Assembly (NCBI GenBank): GCA_025331565.1
Contig: JAFREQ010000039.1
Span: 868,001 to 932,000 of the forward strand
DNA length: 64,000 bases
Source of the DNA: Holacanthus passer
Lineage: Eukaryota; Chordata; Actinopteri; Pomacanthidae
Direction: 5' to 3'
Shown here piece after piece: positions 1 to 11,867 of this stretch (position 1 is its first letter; every line of letters starts with the position of its first letter). Under the pieces are notes generated by a model. That model was not told the origin of the DNA and searched no databases. It saw only the letters and a program-made list of their open reading frames with translations. The position numbers and the translations under genes were made by a program.

Positions 1-205
1 TCTGAAATATTAATGAGCAAACAAGACCAGTTCATGTTTATGCCTACTTTTGCAAATGAGGAAAATTTGATCTGAGGACACTTCCATACCGTAACCTTCT
101 TTTCTGTACTTGCCCCTCTTTTTTTAACTTTTCAGACATGCCTCACACCCTTATGTTCAGGTGTGAATATCAATATCAGACTTGTAATCAATGCTGGTCA
201 CTCAC

Positions 206-387
206 CCCGTCCACAGTATGGCTGTCCTGGAACAAACTCAGCAGCATTGACCCAGTCTTGTGCCCCTGGGCCTGGTGTTGGCCCACTGGGTTCTGGGTCT
301 GATGGGCCGACCAAGGAGACGGAGGGCAGCAGCAGTGTCTGGGGGGTTGGAAGCTCCTCGTTCTTGGCTGCTTTACAGTGTTCAAAC
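206..387 (-). CDS. mkrn1: mkrn1 coding exon 3
   Basis: 182 bp between a TTTCCACAG acceptor and a GTGAGT donor on the minus strand. It begins with FEHCK, completing the second CCCH finger. A Pro/Gly-rich linker follows, then the conserved DWVNAAEFVPGQPYCGR block that precedes the next zinc finger in makorins. Confidence 0.92.
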
Positions 388-3300
388 CTGTGGAAACACA
401 CAGGACCAAGAATGTTACAGCACAAATGATCTAGTGCCCTACAGCACTAAAGCAGGAAAGTTACAACCAAAGTAATGACCAGGAAAATATGAAGCTGAAA
501 AGGAGCTAAGTACAAAGTACAAACCAAAACCAACTAACAGCTCAAAGCAAAATTTTAAGATGCTAAATATGTGCAACCCAGAACTCTAAGACTACTGACG
601 CTAATACTGAATCTCTACTTACAAGGGTGCCTGAAACATTCCAGCAGTACATCAATAAAGTTCATGAGAGAGTATCAAGAACTCAAAAAAGTTTTCAAAC
701 TGATGTTTGAAGTAACCATTACCACAGTAGTTTATGCTCAGTAGACATGAGTGGTCAACCAATCAGTTTGGCTGATTAAGTGGCACCAATAGGACATTTT
801 ACAGACTATCATTATTGACGGAATTTGGCTCTGATTGTGGCCAATGACTGCGCAGCCTCCACCAGTCAAGCAGAGATTTACTGGAGGCTCCATACACAAA
901 GTCAAGGTAATGTCATTGTGTACCTGAGATAACTTTCAATTAAATATGAATTAATTTTATATAAGACAGCTGTATTTGTAACTAAACTAAACATCACGCA
1001 TTGCACCACTGCTTTTGTGGTGATACTGGGGTAATGAACATTTTAAATTACATTATTATGGTTACTTCTTTGATGACACTTGAGTTATCTGGTGAATTGT
1101 ATAGTCTTTTTACACAACATAACTGTATTTGAACGATTTTTTATTGGAACAGCAATCTTTTCAATGGCAGCATAATTTTCCCCATATCTTAGTGCAACTT
1201 AAATCTTTCATGTAGCTTTTAATATAGAACACATAAAAGTTACATTCTTTTATGTTCATTTATTTAATTATTGCTTATTTTGCGTTTTATTTTATTATGT
1301 TCAATTCAACAGTTATCCATTTTCTAATAAAGTCAAAAGACTTCATTTCAACAGTGTTGAAATTGTTTTCACAGAGGGATACTGGGATTCATTAGCAATT
1401 TGCTTTTTCATCCTCCAAACTATACATTACAACATCAGTTGGGATTGCAGCATACTGTTTTTTGTTTGATTGTTTGTGTTTTTTCTGTTTTCAAAATGTG
1501 GCATGTGTTCTCTCATAATTTAAAAACAATGCTTCACTGCATGAGCAAACTGTGGTCTGACATAAGGTGAAATGAGTCTCCAGCTCACTGAACCAGTCGA
1601 GCGTTGGTTAGTTAGTTCAAAATATCTCCCTAGAGACTTTGTTTTTCATCAACTCTGCACATTGGTGGCAGCATGCAACGTGGGGAAGAACATGTTGGAA
1701 GTATGTTTAAAAGAAAATTTACCTTGGCCTGAAAGATAAAGGCTTCACGGGCGGAAAATCATAATAATATTTGATTTTTTTCTGACTGACCTCTCAGTCA
1801 GAAATGTAATATCGAATTCAGCTTGAACTCAAAACATAATTAGTGTATAACTTATTAATAATGTAGCAACATTAACTGAAAAACTTAATAAACATTTCTT
1901 GAGCTTCTTGAGTGTGACGGCAGAATGTATGTTAAAACTCAATCATATCTGTCTGTTCCAAAATGTTCAATAAAAATGGATTCATATTCAAATGTCCTCA
2001 GAATAAAACTATTAAACATGTAGACAAACAAACACCATGGATCACAGGGCTTGGTGATTAATGATTTTGGCTTTCAGCGATCATGAAAACATAATGATCA
2101 AGATGTAACGATTATTGAATTGAATTCCATTTTGCAATAATGCTCTTGTTTTGTCTTGTATTATACTGTATTACACCAGCACACCCATTCCCTTTGCAGT
2201 GGTGCACTTTCGCTCCTCCCTTAAAGTCCCAACTCACTCTCAGCAGCCAGGTTGTGGCGTGTAGATATCAACTTGAGCCATTATGTTGAAAGAGAGCCCT
2301 TGGTCAACAAGAAAAGTAAAAGCCATTCGGCTTTTTGAGAAGAAACTATTACATGGTGCGCAGGTGTGCATGTGCAAAAGGTGAAGGCCAAAAAACCTTG
2401 TACAAATAAGTTAGAGGACAGTCTATACATATGGCAGCTTGCAGTGCATGTATCAGTCCTCTACAGTATGTGTGCATAAGGTGCCCAGAGTCAACAGTGT
2501 GTCATTAGTCAGCAAGCACATTCAATACTGAATGAATTAATACATTTAGACGTATCACACTGATAACACTGAATATAAGGACAAGGTGAAGCCCGTGGTG
2601 CCGCTGTACATATTACATTTATATTTGTTTGATCAAGGAAATCCACTGTCAAAAATACATCTTTTTCAAAAGTTCAATAAAAGCATGATGTTTCCAAAGT
2701 CAATAAGAAATTGTGTTAGCAGCACTAATGGATCAGTCACTGCACCTGTAATGTTTGTGCCAATGACCATATCTTTTTATAGTGCTGTGAGACCGAAGTC
2801 TACAGACACAAGAGGATAAGGAGATAACTCCAAGAGTCTGAGCTTGACCTTCAGTATGTTCAGTTGGTGCAGACCAGTACACTGTTTTTAGTTTGATAAA
2901 ACGTCCATAAAAGACAAGACCTGGGCCATATCTGCAAGTGTTCATTCTAGTGCTTCTACTTGAGAAAAATATGTTTGTTCTCCTTCTTCCCCCGTAAAGA
3001 ATAAGCATGTAACTGGAATGCAAACTGACATTTCGCCTGCTGGGCTATGCAGAGGATTATAAACAAAAGTATAGGTTTCACGACCAGAAAGACAACCTGC
3101 ATGAGGAGAAGATATGGATAGACATCATGTTATAGTATATTTTCTATAAAAACCATTAACTGTATGGAAATTAAGCAGACTAATAAAGCACATTAAATGT
3201 CTGGCAAATCCGGGTACCTAATCAAATAGATGCAAATATTGGATAAAAAACAAATATTGACATCAACAGTCCTGCTAACTGATTTGCAACATTGCCCACA

Positions 3301-6300
3301 GAATTAATGGTATGATAAAATCCCAGATGTTTGACAAATTTATGTTGTTTTGTGGCATAAATGTTATCTCTCAAACCTAGCTCTTGCTCATTTATGTATG
3401 TATTATGCGTGTATGTGTATGTATGTACTCTAAGACTATACGATATGACAATAGATATTGTTTGATGACAGAAAAACCTTGTTTCATGTTGTGCTCCATC
3501 ATTTATTTCATTGTGCTGCAAATCACAGTATTTACAGCAATATCATGGCAAGCAGCGCAGAATGAGACAGGAAGCAGCTCTCTGCGATGTTGACTCTTAA
3601 TGACCCTAAGAAATTATAATGTGTTAAAATAAAATGTTAATGTAGGCCTACATAAACCATTTTTTGTGAAAGCTTGTAAGTGCACCTGATTCGTGCCATT
3701 CCCATTCGGTTCCACGTTGGTTTCGATTGTTTACATCATTAACAACAAGCCTCCTCCACACAGCTCACCTGCTGTTGTGGGAACGAAATCATGGATGAAA
3801 AAATCCAAAAACAAAGTTGTGTTTTTGGGCGACTGTATAAAACATATTGCTGATGAAGAATGTCAACATAGCAGCATATGTGTGTGTGTTGTTTTTTTTT
3901 TTTGCATGAACGATGTTCTGAATTTGCATTAATCAGGAAAAGAGGAGAAATTCTGAAAAAAAGCATGTCTCTAAGTCAAGCCTGGTTCAAATAAAGGTCT
4001 GGCTCTATCTGCTGCTGAGGGAAAAAACTCCCTGGACACTATTTGAGAATTTACGGTATTCCTCAATTTCTATTACACAGGGCAGATTGGTTTTCGTTTA
4101 TGATAGGTGCAGCCTGATAATAATAGATCCTCAAATGTCCACATGAAACTATCTGTTAGAGGGGCCTTAGTTAGAAATGGGTATCGAGAACCGGTACTAA
4201 ATTAGTATCAGTTCCTGACTTTTCAGTATCGAAATATTGATAAGTTCCTGGACAAACAGTACTGCTATCACCATTCATGTAATATTAATTCATTTTACAT
4301 GAAAAATTCCTAACCATCCGTGATGACAAAACTGCTAACATTAGATGATTACGTTTGATATTGCATAACTGTATGTTTAAAGTCTGTGTTGAATTCTGTG
4401 CTGAACCTGAAGCAGCGCCTTGTGTTTGACTAGTTTAGCAAAGCAGCTGCTGCACCTATGTCCTCGGTGCAGCCTCTCGCTCCCATGCTAATGTGACCAT
4501 CTCAACGGTTACTGTTAAAAGTAAAAATAAGGCTGTGGTTATTAACGCAGAGAAAAATAATAAGATTAGATTGGAGAGTAGTATCAATATGAGTAACAAG
4601 TACCAATAAGTATCAATAAGTATCTGTATTGATAAGCAGTATTAGTATTGATATGCTATCAATAAAATTCTTAAAATAGAAAACATGTCAACTCCATAGT
4701 TGCAATACAGCATGGCTAATAGGCCATGACAGCCTATGCACACAGCCATACAAAAGGAAGACCTGGCCTATCCCTCCTCCAGCCTCTTCTATGATGGCTA
4801 GCTCCATCAGAACACATCAGTGTGCATGAACAGGGAGGGGAGGAGGGTTGCTAGAGCCATGCATAAATAACTGAGAGAGCAGGGAGCTGCAGCAGAGTGA
4901 ATCTGAAGAACCCAGCAACAGCACAAGCAAAGGGAGGCGGGCAGCTCAGAGAAAGGGAGCAATAGGGAAACAGAGAATGTTATGCAATTGCCATGCAGGC
5001 TGCAGTGCACTCTGTCTGGCCCTGGGGGCTGCAGAAGAGAGAGGGAGACACACACTGAGACAGAGCCCATCACAATAGACAGAGGCCAGGGAATTCAACC
5101 ATAATAAACCCCCACAGAGAGCCTTTCTCCGGACTCTTAATACAGGGTGCAAAGTCCCACAGGGTCACAAAAATAATGAGGACACCCTTCTTACTGCAGC
5201 CCCATCACAAGGATGGAGGAATGAGATTTAACACAAAAATAACAGCAGCTCAGTGGAATATACACTCAACTAAAGGCTTCCTATAGGCAATAGACTGACT
5301 ATTCAAGAAAAATTATGTGTGTGCATGTGTGTAATTAATGCGCCCTGCTGTTGGGGAGGTTCTTCGAGTGCCTCTGTAACTATGGGAATGCTCCTGAAGC
5401 CAGACATGGACCAGACACTGTCTGCACAAGCTGGCTGCTGCTGTCTGGGTACACTCAAGCTTGACAACAGACTGGGGGCTAAATCTGTTTCTCAAAGGAC
5501 TACATCACTGCATGTTCGAGTCCATTTAGTATGAATAAATACTGCTGATCAAATTCAAAGCATACTGCAGTGTTTTTACTCCAGTATAAAAATCAGCTTG
5601 CATAGATTGGAGAAGATACTTCTGTTTGGCAATCCATCAATGAACATTGTGTCTGCTTTTATGTGGTTACACAATAATGCAGTTTGGACATTTCAAATCA
5701 ATCTGCACACATGTAATGACAATATAACTGATAATAATGATATATAAATATATATGATAAAATAAAGGCAAGTTTTAAGAAAAGATGATTCTTAGCGTGC
5801 AGTTAAAATAAACAGAGGGCTGTGTCAGACAGGCAGGAAACACACAAAAATCCATACCTCTCCTCTCAAAACAAAAGCAAGTGATGATCAGATGCAGAAA
5901 TGAATCCAAATATGTTGTGTTCTAAAACAGGGTTGAAATAATATAGATGTCTGAGTTATTCAGAGAGAATCTATCTTCATATGCTGGAGAAGACTAACTA
6001 AGTAATTAACTACAAAAGACGTTGTTAGAAACAAAATGTACCCTGGACCATCTTTAACCATTGATAGGTTGATGAAACTAAACATACGGCCCTTTGAAAA
6101 TCTGGAGCTATTTGTTTAAGTTTTGTTTATTGCATATGGATTTAAAAGATCTTTTGAATGTGTTAATTTGAATGTGATAGTAGGAAATCACATGACCAGT
6201 ACCAATTTGTCTTTAAAGAATGTGCAAACAACCTCTTCTGCCACCAGAGGGAATGAAAATAACATATGGAATGACATGATTTTAATTCAATTTTTATTCA

Positions 6301-9033
6301 GTCAGTAATAGGCAATAATTTTTCAGGACCAATTAGATGGATAAGTAAATTTTAAGCAGGAATTCACTGGTTCCAACTTCTCTAATATGAATATTTGCTG
6401 GTTTTCTTAGTCATCTCTGATATTAAACTGAACATCTTTGGGTTTTGGTCTGAAAGTCAGAAATAACAAGACAACAAAACATTTTAACTTAATATTTTAT
6501 AATATGTTACAATAATTTGTATGATATAAGGTTTGTGGCATTCACCAACTTCACTCCTTTGTACAAAAGGTCAGATTTGGTTGAGTTGTGTCCCTTCCAT
6601 TGAAGTATGTGTTCAGATGACACTCCACACTCCACATGCGTTCAGATGACACTCCACACTGGTGGATTTGATCCACTCATCACAGGCGTGTTCAACTAAC
6701 TCAACTTGCTTCCAGTGTTCAGTTGTTACAATTATGGCTGTGCCTCCAGTTTCCAACAAAACATTGTTTACTAAGTAGCTTTGCGATAGTGGGAAACATG
6801 GCATCAGAACTAAGTGAAAGTGTCAGAAGTCAAATTGCTATTCCAAGCATGAGGGGCTTTCAAATCATGGCTAGACTAAATGTTTCAAATGGGGAAGTAT
6901 ATAGAAACTGGATCAGTTGTGGTGAAAGCACAATCAGGCAAACCAAATGTGACCACACTATCAGAAGATCAAAAAATCAAGTTTAGTTCCCTGAGTGATA
7001 TAAAAGAAACTTAATCACAAATACTGCTAAATAAAGAATGCAAGACTCCAATCAGCAAAAAGTACTGTCAAGAGAAGGCTTCTCTTGTAATGGCCTCAGA
7101 GGACGAGTAGCAGTTTATATATAATACTGAAGTCTGGGTGTTTTGCCTACTCTGGAGTTGGACACCAACAACAAATTGATTACAGACTGACCAAGGAGAA
7201 GTTACATTCCATTCTTCAGAGAAATGCTATATCCTCAGCAGGATAATGACCTCAAGGTATTACGAGAACTATTTGAAAACCAAGAGTATGGAGTTCTGGC
7301 TGTCATGGACTTTCCTCCAGTCACCTGACCTCAACCCCATTGAATATTCAATTATTCCTTCTTCTTCTGAATATTTCCAGGTTTAGATGAAAATATTAGA
7401 GAATTTCAATGTGGTCTCAGACCCCACTGTATATTTTTTCAATAGAAATGAATGATGACAATATTTGAAGATTAATGAATAATTAAAATAATTGTTGCTT
7501 GCAGCCAAGGACTATAATAAACCTTCCATTTATCATATTAAGAAGCGGACCTGAATAATGTATGTCTGATAGGCCGATTTTTGACAAAACACAACAGCAA
7601 ATTTGTCCAAAAGAATATTTCCATTCAATCAGCCAAATGCCCATGCGTGTACTAGATTTTGTTGTCCCTTTCCATGTCAAGAAAGACCTATGGTCAGACA
7701 GCAAGATAGAAGCCGTTGCACATACACTAACTCCACAAACAGTCAAGTCAAAACTTCAAATGCATATATTAAAATACACAATCTCATCCATCAGCGCAAT
7801 GCTGTAATGCCACAGACAAGTGATATTAGTTTCTTGTACCTACATGGAGATGCCACAGACACACACCAACAACATGTTGATATTAGCAAGCAGCAGTCTC
7901 AGGTATCAGGCTGTAGTACTTCTTAGAAGCCTTGCTAGCCAAGCTGCTGTGCTGTCATTTGGCTAAGAGTACAGCCAGTTTTAGAAAGGAAGTTATAATG
8001 CAGCTCAACTGACAACTGGAACCACCTTTTTAGATTGTGGGAGCTGACTTTGAATATGTCAATTGAGTTCAAACAGCTCAGTCTTTTTAATTCCATCCAC
8101 ATTTGACTCGTTTTTTGTATTTGTATTTAAAATAACTTAGATTTTAGTTGTCTTTACCTGCAGCGGTCCCCAAACACACAGTTTCCCTTCTGAAAGAACT
8201 TGCAAATCATGGCTGCAGGTTTGCTGTTGGTCAGATCATGGGAATATCGACAGTTGTCTCCTTCTTTGCAAAGACCATGCATGAAATATCTGAAAATACA
8301 AAATAAGAACGATAAGAAAAATTTCAATTACGCTAGAGTTTTAACAACGTATTAGTTCATTTTCAATCTGTACTTTGTACATTTAGAACAACCCACTACA
8401 TAAGGCAACTGTGTAAATGTCGTCTTTCACTCTCGTGTTAGTAACGCAATCAAGCTAATCTTAGCACGATCATAACAAACAGTTCCGCTTATAACGTCCG
8501 CTAATGTAGTCTGACTGAGGGCACCAAACAAGTGTTTATGAAATTTAAACTCACCAGTCAGAAAAACTCGTTGGTTTTAACGTTGGTTAACATTAGTTAT
8601 GAAATGAGAGTGTACTGAGTGTCTGTGAACAGCTAACTTTGTTAACATTAGCGTGTATCACTCTGTTGTATCACACTTGTTTTGCGTAGTGTAATATTAC
8701 AGTCAGGCATAAATGCTAAGTTAATGGTTGAAAACGTAGTTATCAAAGTGGCCTCTAACCTCCCTCACAAGCTGCTCTGTGACCATAACACAGTGAACAT
8801 AACAACACAGTAACATAACAGCTAGCTATTAGCTAGCCAACAGCTGAGCCAAGCCTCAGAAGACGCTGTTGTCAGTCACCGTATCACCGCTATTCTAGTG
8901 TAAAACGATAGAAGATATACTCATCTTCAATATTTTACTACTTGTTTGTCTTGTCTCACCTGCAGGTTACGTGTTTGGTCCAACCCCCTGTTACTGGTGA
9001 AATCGCCGTAGACGCTACTGCTGCCTCCGCCAT
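206..9033 (-). CDS. mkrn1: makorin-1 (RING/CCCH E3 ubiquitin ligase), first three coding exons, 3' part off the left edge
   Basis: Three minus-strand exons join in frame: 9033-8960, 8289-8158 and 387-206, giving the first 129 residues plus one nucleotide. The start is ATG at 9033, opening with MAEAAVAS as makorin-1 proteins do. Residues 24-36 form a C-x7-C-x5-C-x3-H finger (YFMHGLC, KEGDNC, RYSH). A second CCCH finger (ICKFFQKGNC, FGDRC, FEH) spans the exon 2/3 junction. Exon 3 ends with the makorin signature DWVNAAEFVPGQPYCGR. Makorins are RNA-binding E3 ligases; MKRN1 is known from the literature to act at poly(A)-stalled ribosomes and on several protein targets. The RING, the makorin Cys-His motif and the last CCCH finger must lie beyond position 1. 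The paralogue mkrn2 or mkrn4 is less likely given this N-terminus. The 7.8-kb intron between exons 2 and 3 is full of transposon relics. Family call very secure, paralogue call secure. Confidence 0.93.
388..4169. other. mkrn1 intron, left part: no gene recognised
   Basis: AT-rich intronic sequence. Short ORFs here (for example around 2586-3023 and 3222-3932) show no family resemblance and no splice-consistent partner. I see no clear repeat family in this stretch. Confidence 0.6.
4170..4670. mobile_element. degenerate DNA-transposon relic with GTATCGA-type ends (hAT-like)
   Basis: Begins with ATGGGTATCGAGAACCGGTA and ends in repeated AAGTATCAATAAGTATC and TATTGATA motifs. This resembles a dispersed teleost element that I remember as a non-autonomous hAT-type repeat. 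No transposase reading frame remains. The family assignment is from memory of the ends, not from a search. Confidence 0.4.
4671..6610. other. mkrn1 intron: no gene recognised
   Basis: Intronic sequence with a purine-rich patch near 4840-5060 and an AT-rich stretch near 5700-5760. None of the short ORFs here looks like a known protein. Confidence 0.55.
6611..6660 (+). repeat. 21-bp direct repeat, two copies 29 bp apart
   Basis: The 21-mer beginning GTTCAGATGACACTCC occurs at 6611-6631 and again at 6640-6660, separated by CCACATGC. It is a small local duplication just upstream of a Tc1-like relic. Confidence 0.85.
6797..7345 (+). pseudogene. Tc1/mariner-like transposase relic
   Basis: The plus strand from 6797 reads MASELSESVRSQI and then ARLNVSNGEVYRNW, resembling the N-terminal helix-turn-helix region of fish Tc1 transposases. 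Around 7225-7345 there is a decayed version of the C-terminal catalytic part (QQDND, then a Ser-Pro-Asp-Leu-Asn-Pro-Ile-Glu-like SHLTSTPLNI in a shifted frame). Stops and frameshifts run throughout, and no intact element or clear inverted ends remain. It is a dead copy inside an mkrn1 intron. Confidence 0.6.
7346..8157. other. mkrn1 intron next to exon 2: no gene recognised
   Basis: Two overlapping plus-strand ORFs (7562-7807 and 7603-7926) and a minus-strand ORF cover part of this stretch. None resembles a known family or has splice support. Confidence 0.5.
8158..8289 (-). CDS. mkrn1: mkrn1 coding exon 2
   Basis: 132 bp between a TTTTCAG acceptor and a GTAAAG donor on the minus strand. It encodes YFMHGLCKEGDNCRYSHDL and the bulk of the second finger up to GDRC, and is too short to appear as an independent long ORF. 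Phase (AG|A to TGCAG|G) matches both neighbours. Confidence 0.92.
8290..8959. other. mkrn1 first intron
   Basis: A 670-bp intron with no repeat family or gene recognised. It has TTAGC-rich stretches (AGCTAGCTATTAGCTAGCC near 8821-8839). Confidence 0.6.
8960..9033 (-). CDS. mkrn1: mkrn1 coding exon 1
   Basis: Encodes residues 1-24 plus two nucleotides and ends at a consensus donor (CTGCAG|GTGAGA on the minus strand). It contains the GGWTKHVTC stretch that leads into the first CCCH finger. The 5' UTR lies above 9033 and includes a 12-bp tandem repeat (CGGCTCCCGCTC) near 9078-9102. A longer overlapping reading frame over the same bases is in another frame and is a shadow. Confidence 0.9.
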
Positions 9034-10504
9034 TGCTGTTTATGTTGAGAGGCTCCGGCCGGATATTCCCCACAGCTCGGCTCCCGCTCGGCTCCCGCTC
9101 GGCCTCTTTCGCATATGTCCGGTTCAAGTGTGAGTTTACCGACAAGCTCACGCCGGGTCCTGTCCACCGTACGGCGTCACTGTTATGACTGACTTATTTT
9201 CACATCGAATTTTGCAAAACGACTCTTTAAATCGGTGTTGTTCTTATAACATAAAAACACTAAGAACAGGCTAATGAAAATTTGCGTCAGTCAAATTGGA
9301 TTAAAGTCACATCTTATTTTGGCTCAAACCCCCAAATTTGTGATTGGCTTTGTGTAACTAGGGTATTCCTCCCACTGCAATACACTGGGTGTCAGCCAAA
9401 TGCTTTTAATTGTCAGTTTCACAATTTCAAAGAACAAACTAAAACAACATTTTGTCACTTTTAAGCAATCTATAGAGGCTGACTCCCTTTTATTTAACAT
9501 CTTTACTGTCAGGAACTCGAACCAGTGACGAAGGAAAGAGGGAGTTTCTGTGAGGTTAATCCAACAATGGCTCTGTAGATCTTTTGAAAGCTTTTGACAC
9601 TCAGTATGTCCCTGCTAGGCACAAAACAGGCCTGATGGAGCAATATAACTGTCAACACTAACCCAATGACTCCGATTCTCTTTATGTGCAGACTGTAACT
9701 GAGAACATGATGCCTTACAATGTAGACGGGGCTTAAATGTTCATATTATGTGCATAGTGAAAGCGGAATAACTCAAGAATCCTGTCTTTTACTCACATCC
9801 ACAAACAGTTTCCATTGCCACATAACACATTTACAAGACTACTGTATTGTACCATCTAGTGGCGAGAATAGGAAATGCATTTATTTTTTTCAGACTGACC
9901 AGAAGCTGGGATAACACGTATACTCACTGGGGATAAAACATAAATGAACGCTGGTAAAACACCAAAAGGAGAGGTCAATTGAGCCATGTAAATAAAGTGC
10001 CTGCCATTGTGCAAAAGGATTATTTTAATACCTGGTAATATATCTGTGTCTGTAAGAACACAGGTCCTATTAGTCCTTTTGCATTCAGGTCCCTTTTCTT
10101 TAAGAGTGTAAACATCATCTCAAACTTTGATATCTTTATCTCTCCTGGCTTTGTGAGAGCAGATCAGAAAAGATGAGATGGTTCCTCCATGTCTGACCTA
10201 CTGTTAAATATAATCCACAGGCCGTCGATCTCAATGGCAATGATCTTTCTTCCTTTCATTCATACGACTGTCTGAAGTCATGATTTACTGATGTTAAAAG
10301 GGACATTACAACCTGAGGAAGCCTGTCAGTCTAATGCTCTTCTCTTTATTGTTGGGTTTTTTATGCTTTTATATTTTCTGTTATTTTTATTGGCTGTTGT
10401 TATTTGTCACTGTCCTGAAATGTTCAAATCATTGTCATCAGTGTTTCACAAGAGACTCAGACTCGGCTCAATCATGATAGAGCCATTGTTACCAATGATG
10501 GACA
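9034..10504. other. mkrn1 upstream region; no gene recognised
   Basis: It should hold the mkrn1 promoter and 5' UTR within the first few hundred bases above 9033. Beyond that I see no coding or repeat signal. The ORF at 10291-10653 depends on a simple repeat and is not treated as a gene. Confidence 0.5.
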
Positions 10505-10562
10505 GATATTATCATGATTATTATTATGATGATGATGATGATGATTATTATTATTATTATAA
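10505..10562. repeat. ATT/ATG trinucleotide microsatellite
   Basis: Imperfect run of ATT, GAT and ATT triplets. It creates artificial Asp/Tyr-rich and Ile-rich reading frames on the two strands. Confidence 0.9.
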
Positions 10563-10757
10563 TAACTGTGTGTGTTTGAATGCTTGTGCGGTTCACTCGG
10601 GGACATGGGGCCACATGAAAGTTATGATAAGAGGCAGCAACAGTGATGACTGAATTCAATATGAACAACAAGGTCTTTATTTGCACTCACCAAGGCCCAG
10701 CAGCAGGTCACGCTGGAAGACATTGGACACAACTTTGGGGAGCTGGAATATCAAGAA

Positions 10758-11552
10758 ATGAATTTCCCTCTCAGTTTCCTGGAGGAGCAGGTCCAATGTG
10801 TACTGCAGGACAGCGAGGCCAAGCTCACCCAGAGTCACTCTGAGGGCAGAGTCCTCCTCAACATCCACAAAGACTTGCTGGTCAATCTGTTCAATCACCT
10901 CCAGAAACAGAATAAACACACCCTGGAGAAAGAGGTGATGAAGAGGGAGATATCCTTCCTGGAAGCCAAGCTGGACCAGGCTCAGGACAGACATGTCGCC
11001 AGCTCATGGGACCTGAGGTCCCAGCTGATCAAGGTCAACGTGACGCTGCAGAAAGCTCAGCTTGACCTGAAGTTCCATGAGACTACCATCAGTCAACTTC
11101 AGGTCCAGTTACAGGAGATGAAGGGAGAGAACAAGGCCCTTCAAGATGAAGTGGAGACCGTGAAGCATCAGCTCTCTGAGGAAAGGCAGATGCGCACAGC
11201 GGCCAATACCCACAATGAAATCGTCGCTCAGAACCTGAAGGAGCAGCTTCTGCAAAAAGACGCCGCCGAGTCTGAGGCTCTCTCAAACGCTCAGCAGCTG
11301 GAGGAAGATCTGGCTTTTGAGAGGACTCAAGCTCAGAAGCTGCGGGAGACGCTGATGGATCAGCTGCTTCTGCACAAAGACACTGCAGAGTCTGAGGCTC
11401 TCTCAGAAGCTAAGGAGGTGGAGGAAGATCTGGCTTTTGAGAGGCCTCGGAAGCGGAAGCAGTGGAAGCAGCTGAGCAAGATGGGGCAGCAGGATCTGAA
11501 GCTGGAGCTGGCTAAGAACAACAACAACAAGTGGTACCGAAAACTCTTTTAA
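10758..11552 (+). CDS. single-exon coiled-coil protein, unrecognised (gene or retrocopy)
   Basis: 264 codons, no introns. The composition is dominated by Glu, Lys, Gln and Leu in heptad-like order from about residue 40 to 225, so a long coiled coil is expected. There is no signal peptide or membrane segment. Residues 162-189 (EQLLQKDAAESEALS...) recur at 202-229 (DQLLLHKDTAESEALS...), an exact 120-nt spacing. The tail PRKRKQWKQ is strongly basic and could be a nuclear localisation signal. The frame stays open upstream to a stop at 10662 without another ATG (AQQQVTLEDIGHNFGELEYQE precedes the Met), so the true protein may begin in an upstream exon, or this may be a 5'-truncated retrocopy. The ATG has G at -3. 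An AATAAA at 11833 could serve as its poly(A) signal. I cannot name the family. A 264-codon frame with coherent composition argues against chance. Confidence 0.6.
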   Translation: MNFPLSFLEEQVQCVLQDSEAKLTQSHSEGRVLLNIHKDLLVNLFNHLQKQNKHTLEKEVMKREISFLEAKLDQAQDRHVASSWDLRSQLIKVNVTLQKAQLDLKFHETTISQLQVQLQEMKGENKALQDEVETVKHQLSEERQMRTAANTHNEIVAQNLKEQLLQKDAAESEALSNAQQLEEDLAFERTQAQKLRETLMDQLLLHKDTAESEALSEAKEVEEDLAFERPRKRKQWKQLSKMGQQDLKLELAKNNNNKWYRKLF

Positions 11553-11714
11553 TGCCGACTCCATGTTTCCAACACAGGCCACCAAAACATGCGCATTTGT
11601 ACAATTGCACAACTGTACAACTGTAAATAGCTGCAGGTGGAGGAGCTTTGTAGAGGTGCAGAAAAGTAAGCTATCAGAAGTTTATCGGGCTACACAGTGG
11701 CAACACTAACACTG

Positions 11715-11761
11715 ACTCCACTCAGCTCAAGAGTCACAAACACTCTTGAGCTGAGTGGAGT
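11715..11761. repeat. perfect 20-bp inverted repeat with 7-nt loop
   Basis: ACTCCACTCAGCTCAAGAGT at 11715-11734 is followed by the loop CACAAAC and then its exact reverse complement at 11742-11761. It lies 160 bp past the stop of the coiled-coil ORF. Confidence 0.95.
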
Positions 11762-11832
11762 TTTGTCCTGTGTGAGCCCGGGGGGTTTACGCCGGGCGCT
11801 CTGGTTTCCCCTTCATGCCCAATTGGGATGAT

Positions 11833-11838
11833 AATAAA
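11833..11838 (+). other. possible polyadenylation signal AATAAA
   Basis: Sits between the two hairpins, 280 bp after the coiled-coil ORF stop. It is the first AATAAA downstream on the plus strand, but no experimental support is possible here. Confidence 0.35.
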
Positions 11839-11867
11839 ACCCGTTGGAACCCTCAAGACCTGATTTT

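Noticed and set aside
4807..5152. Leu/Ser/Cys-rich minus-strand ORFs
   Set aside because: They sit on a purine-rich low-complexity patch and have no domain, signal or splice context worth trusting.
8927..9151. 74-codon minus-strand ORF starting MSLSVNSHL over mkrn1 exon 1
   Set aside because: It uses a different frame from the makorin start and runs into the intron; MAEAAVAS at 9033 splices in phase to the CCCH finger.
10291..10653. 120-codon plus-strand ORF with a hydrophobic stretch and Asp/Tyr runs
   Set aside because: Its second half is the ATT/ATG microsatellite, and no family resemblance or splice support was seen.
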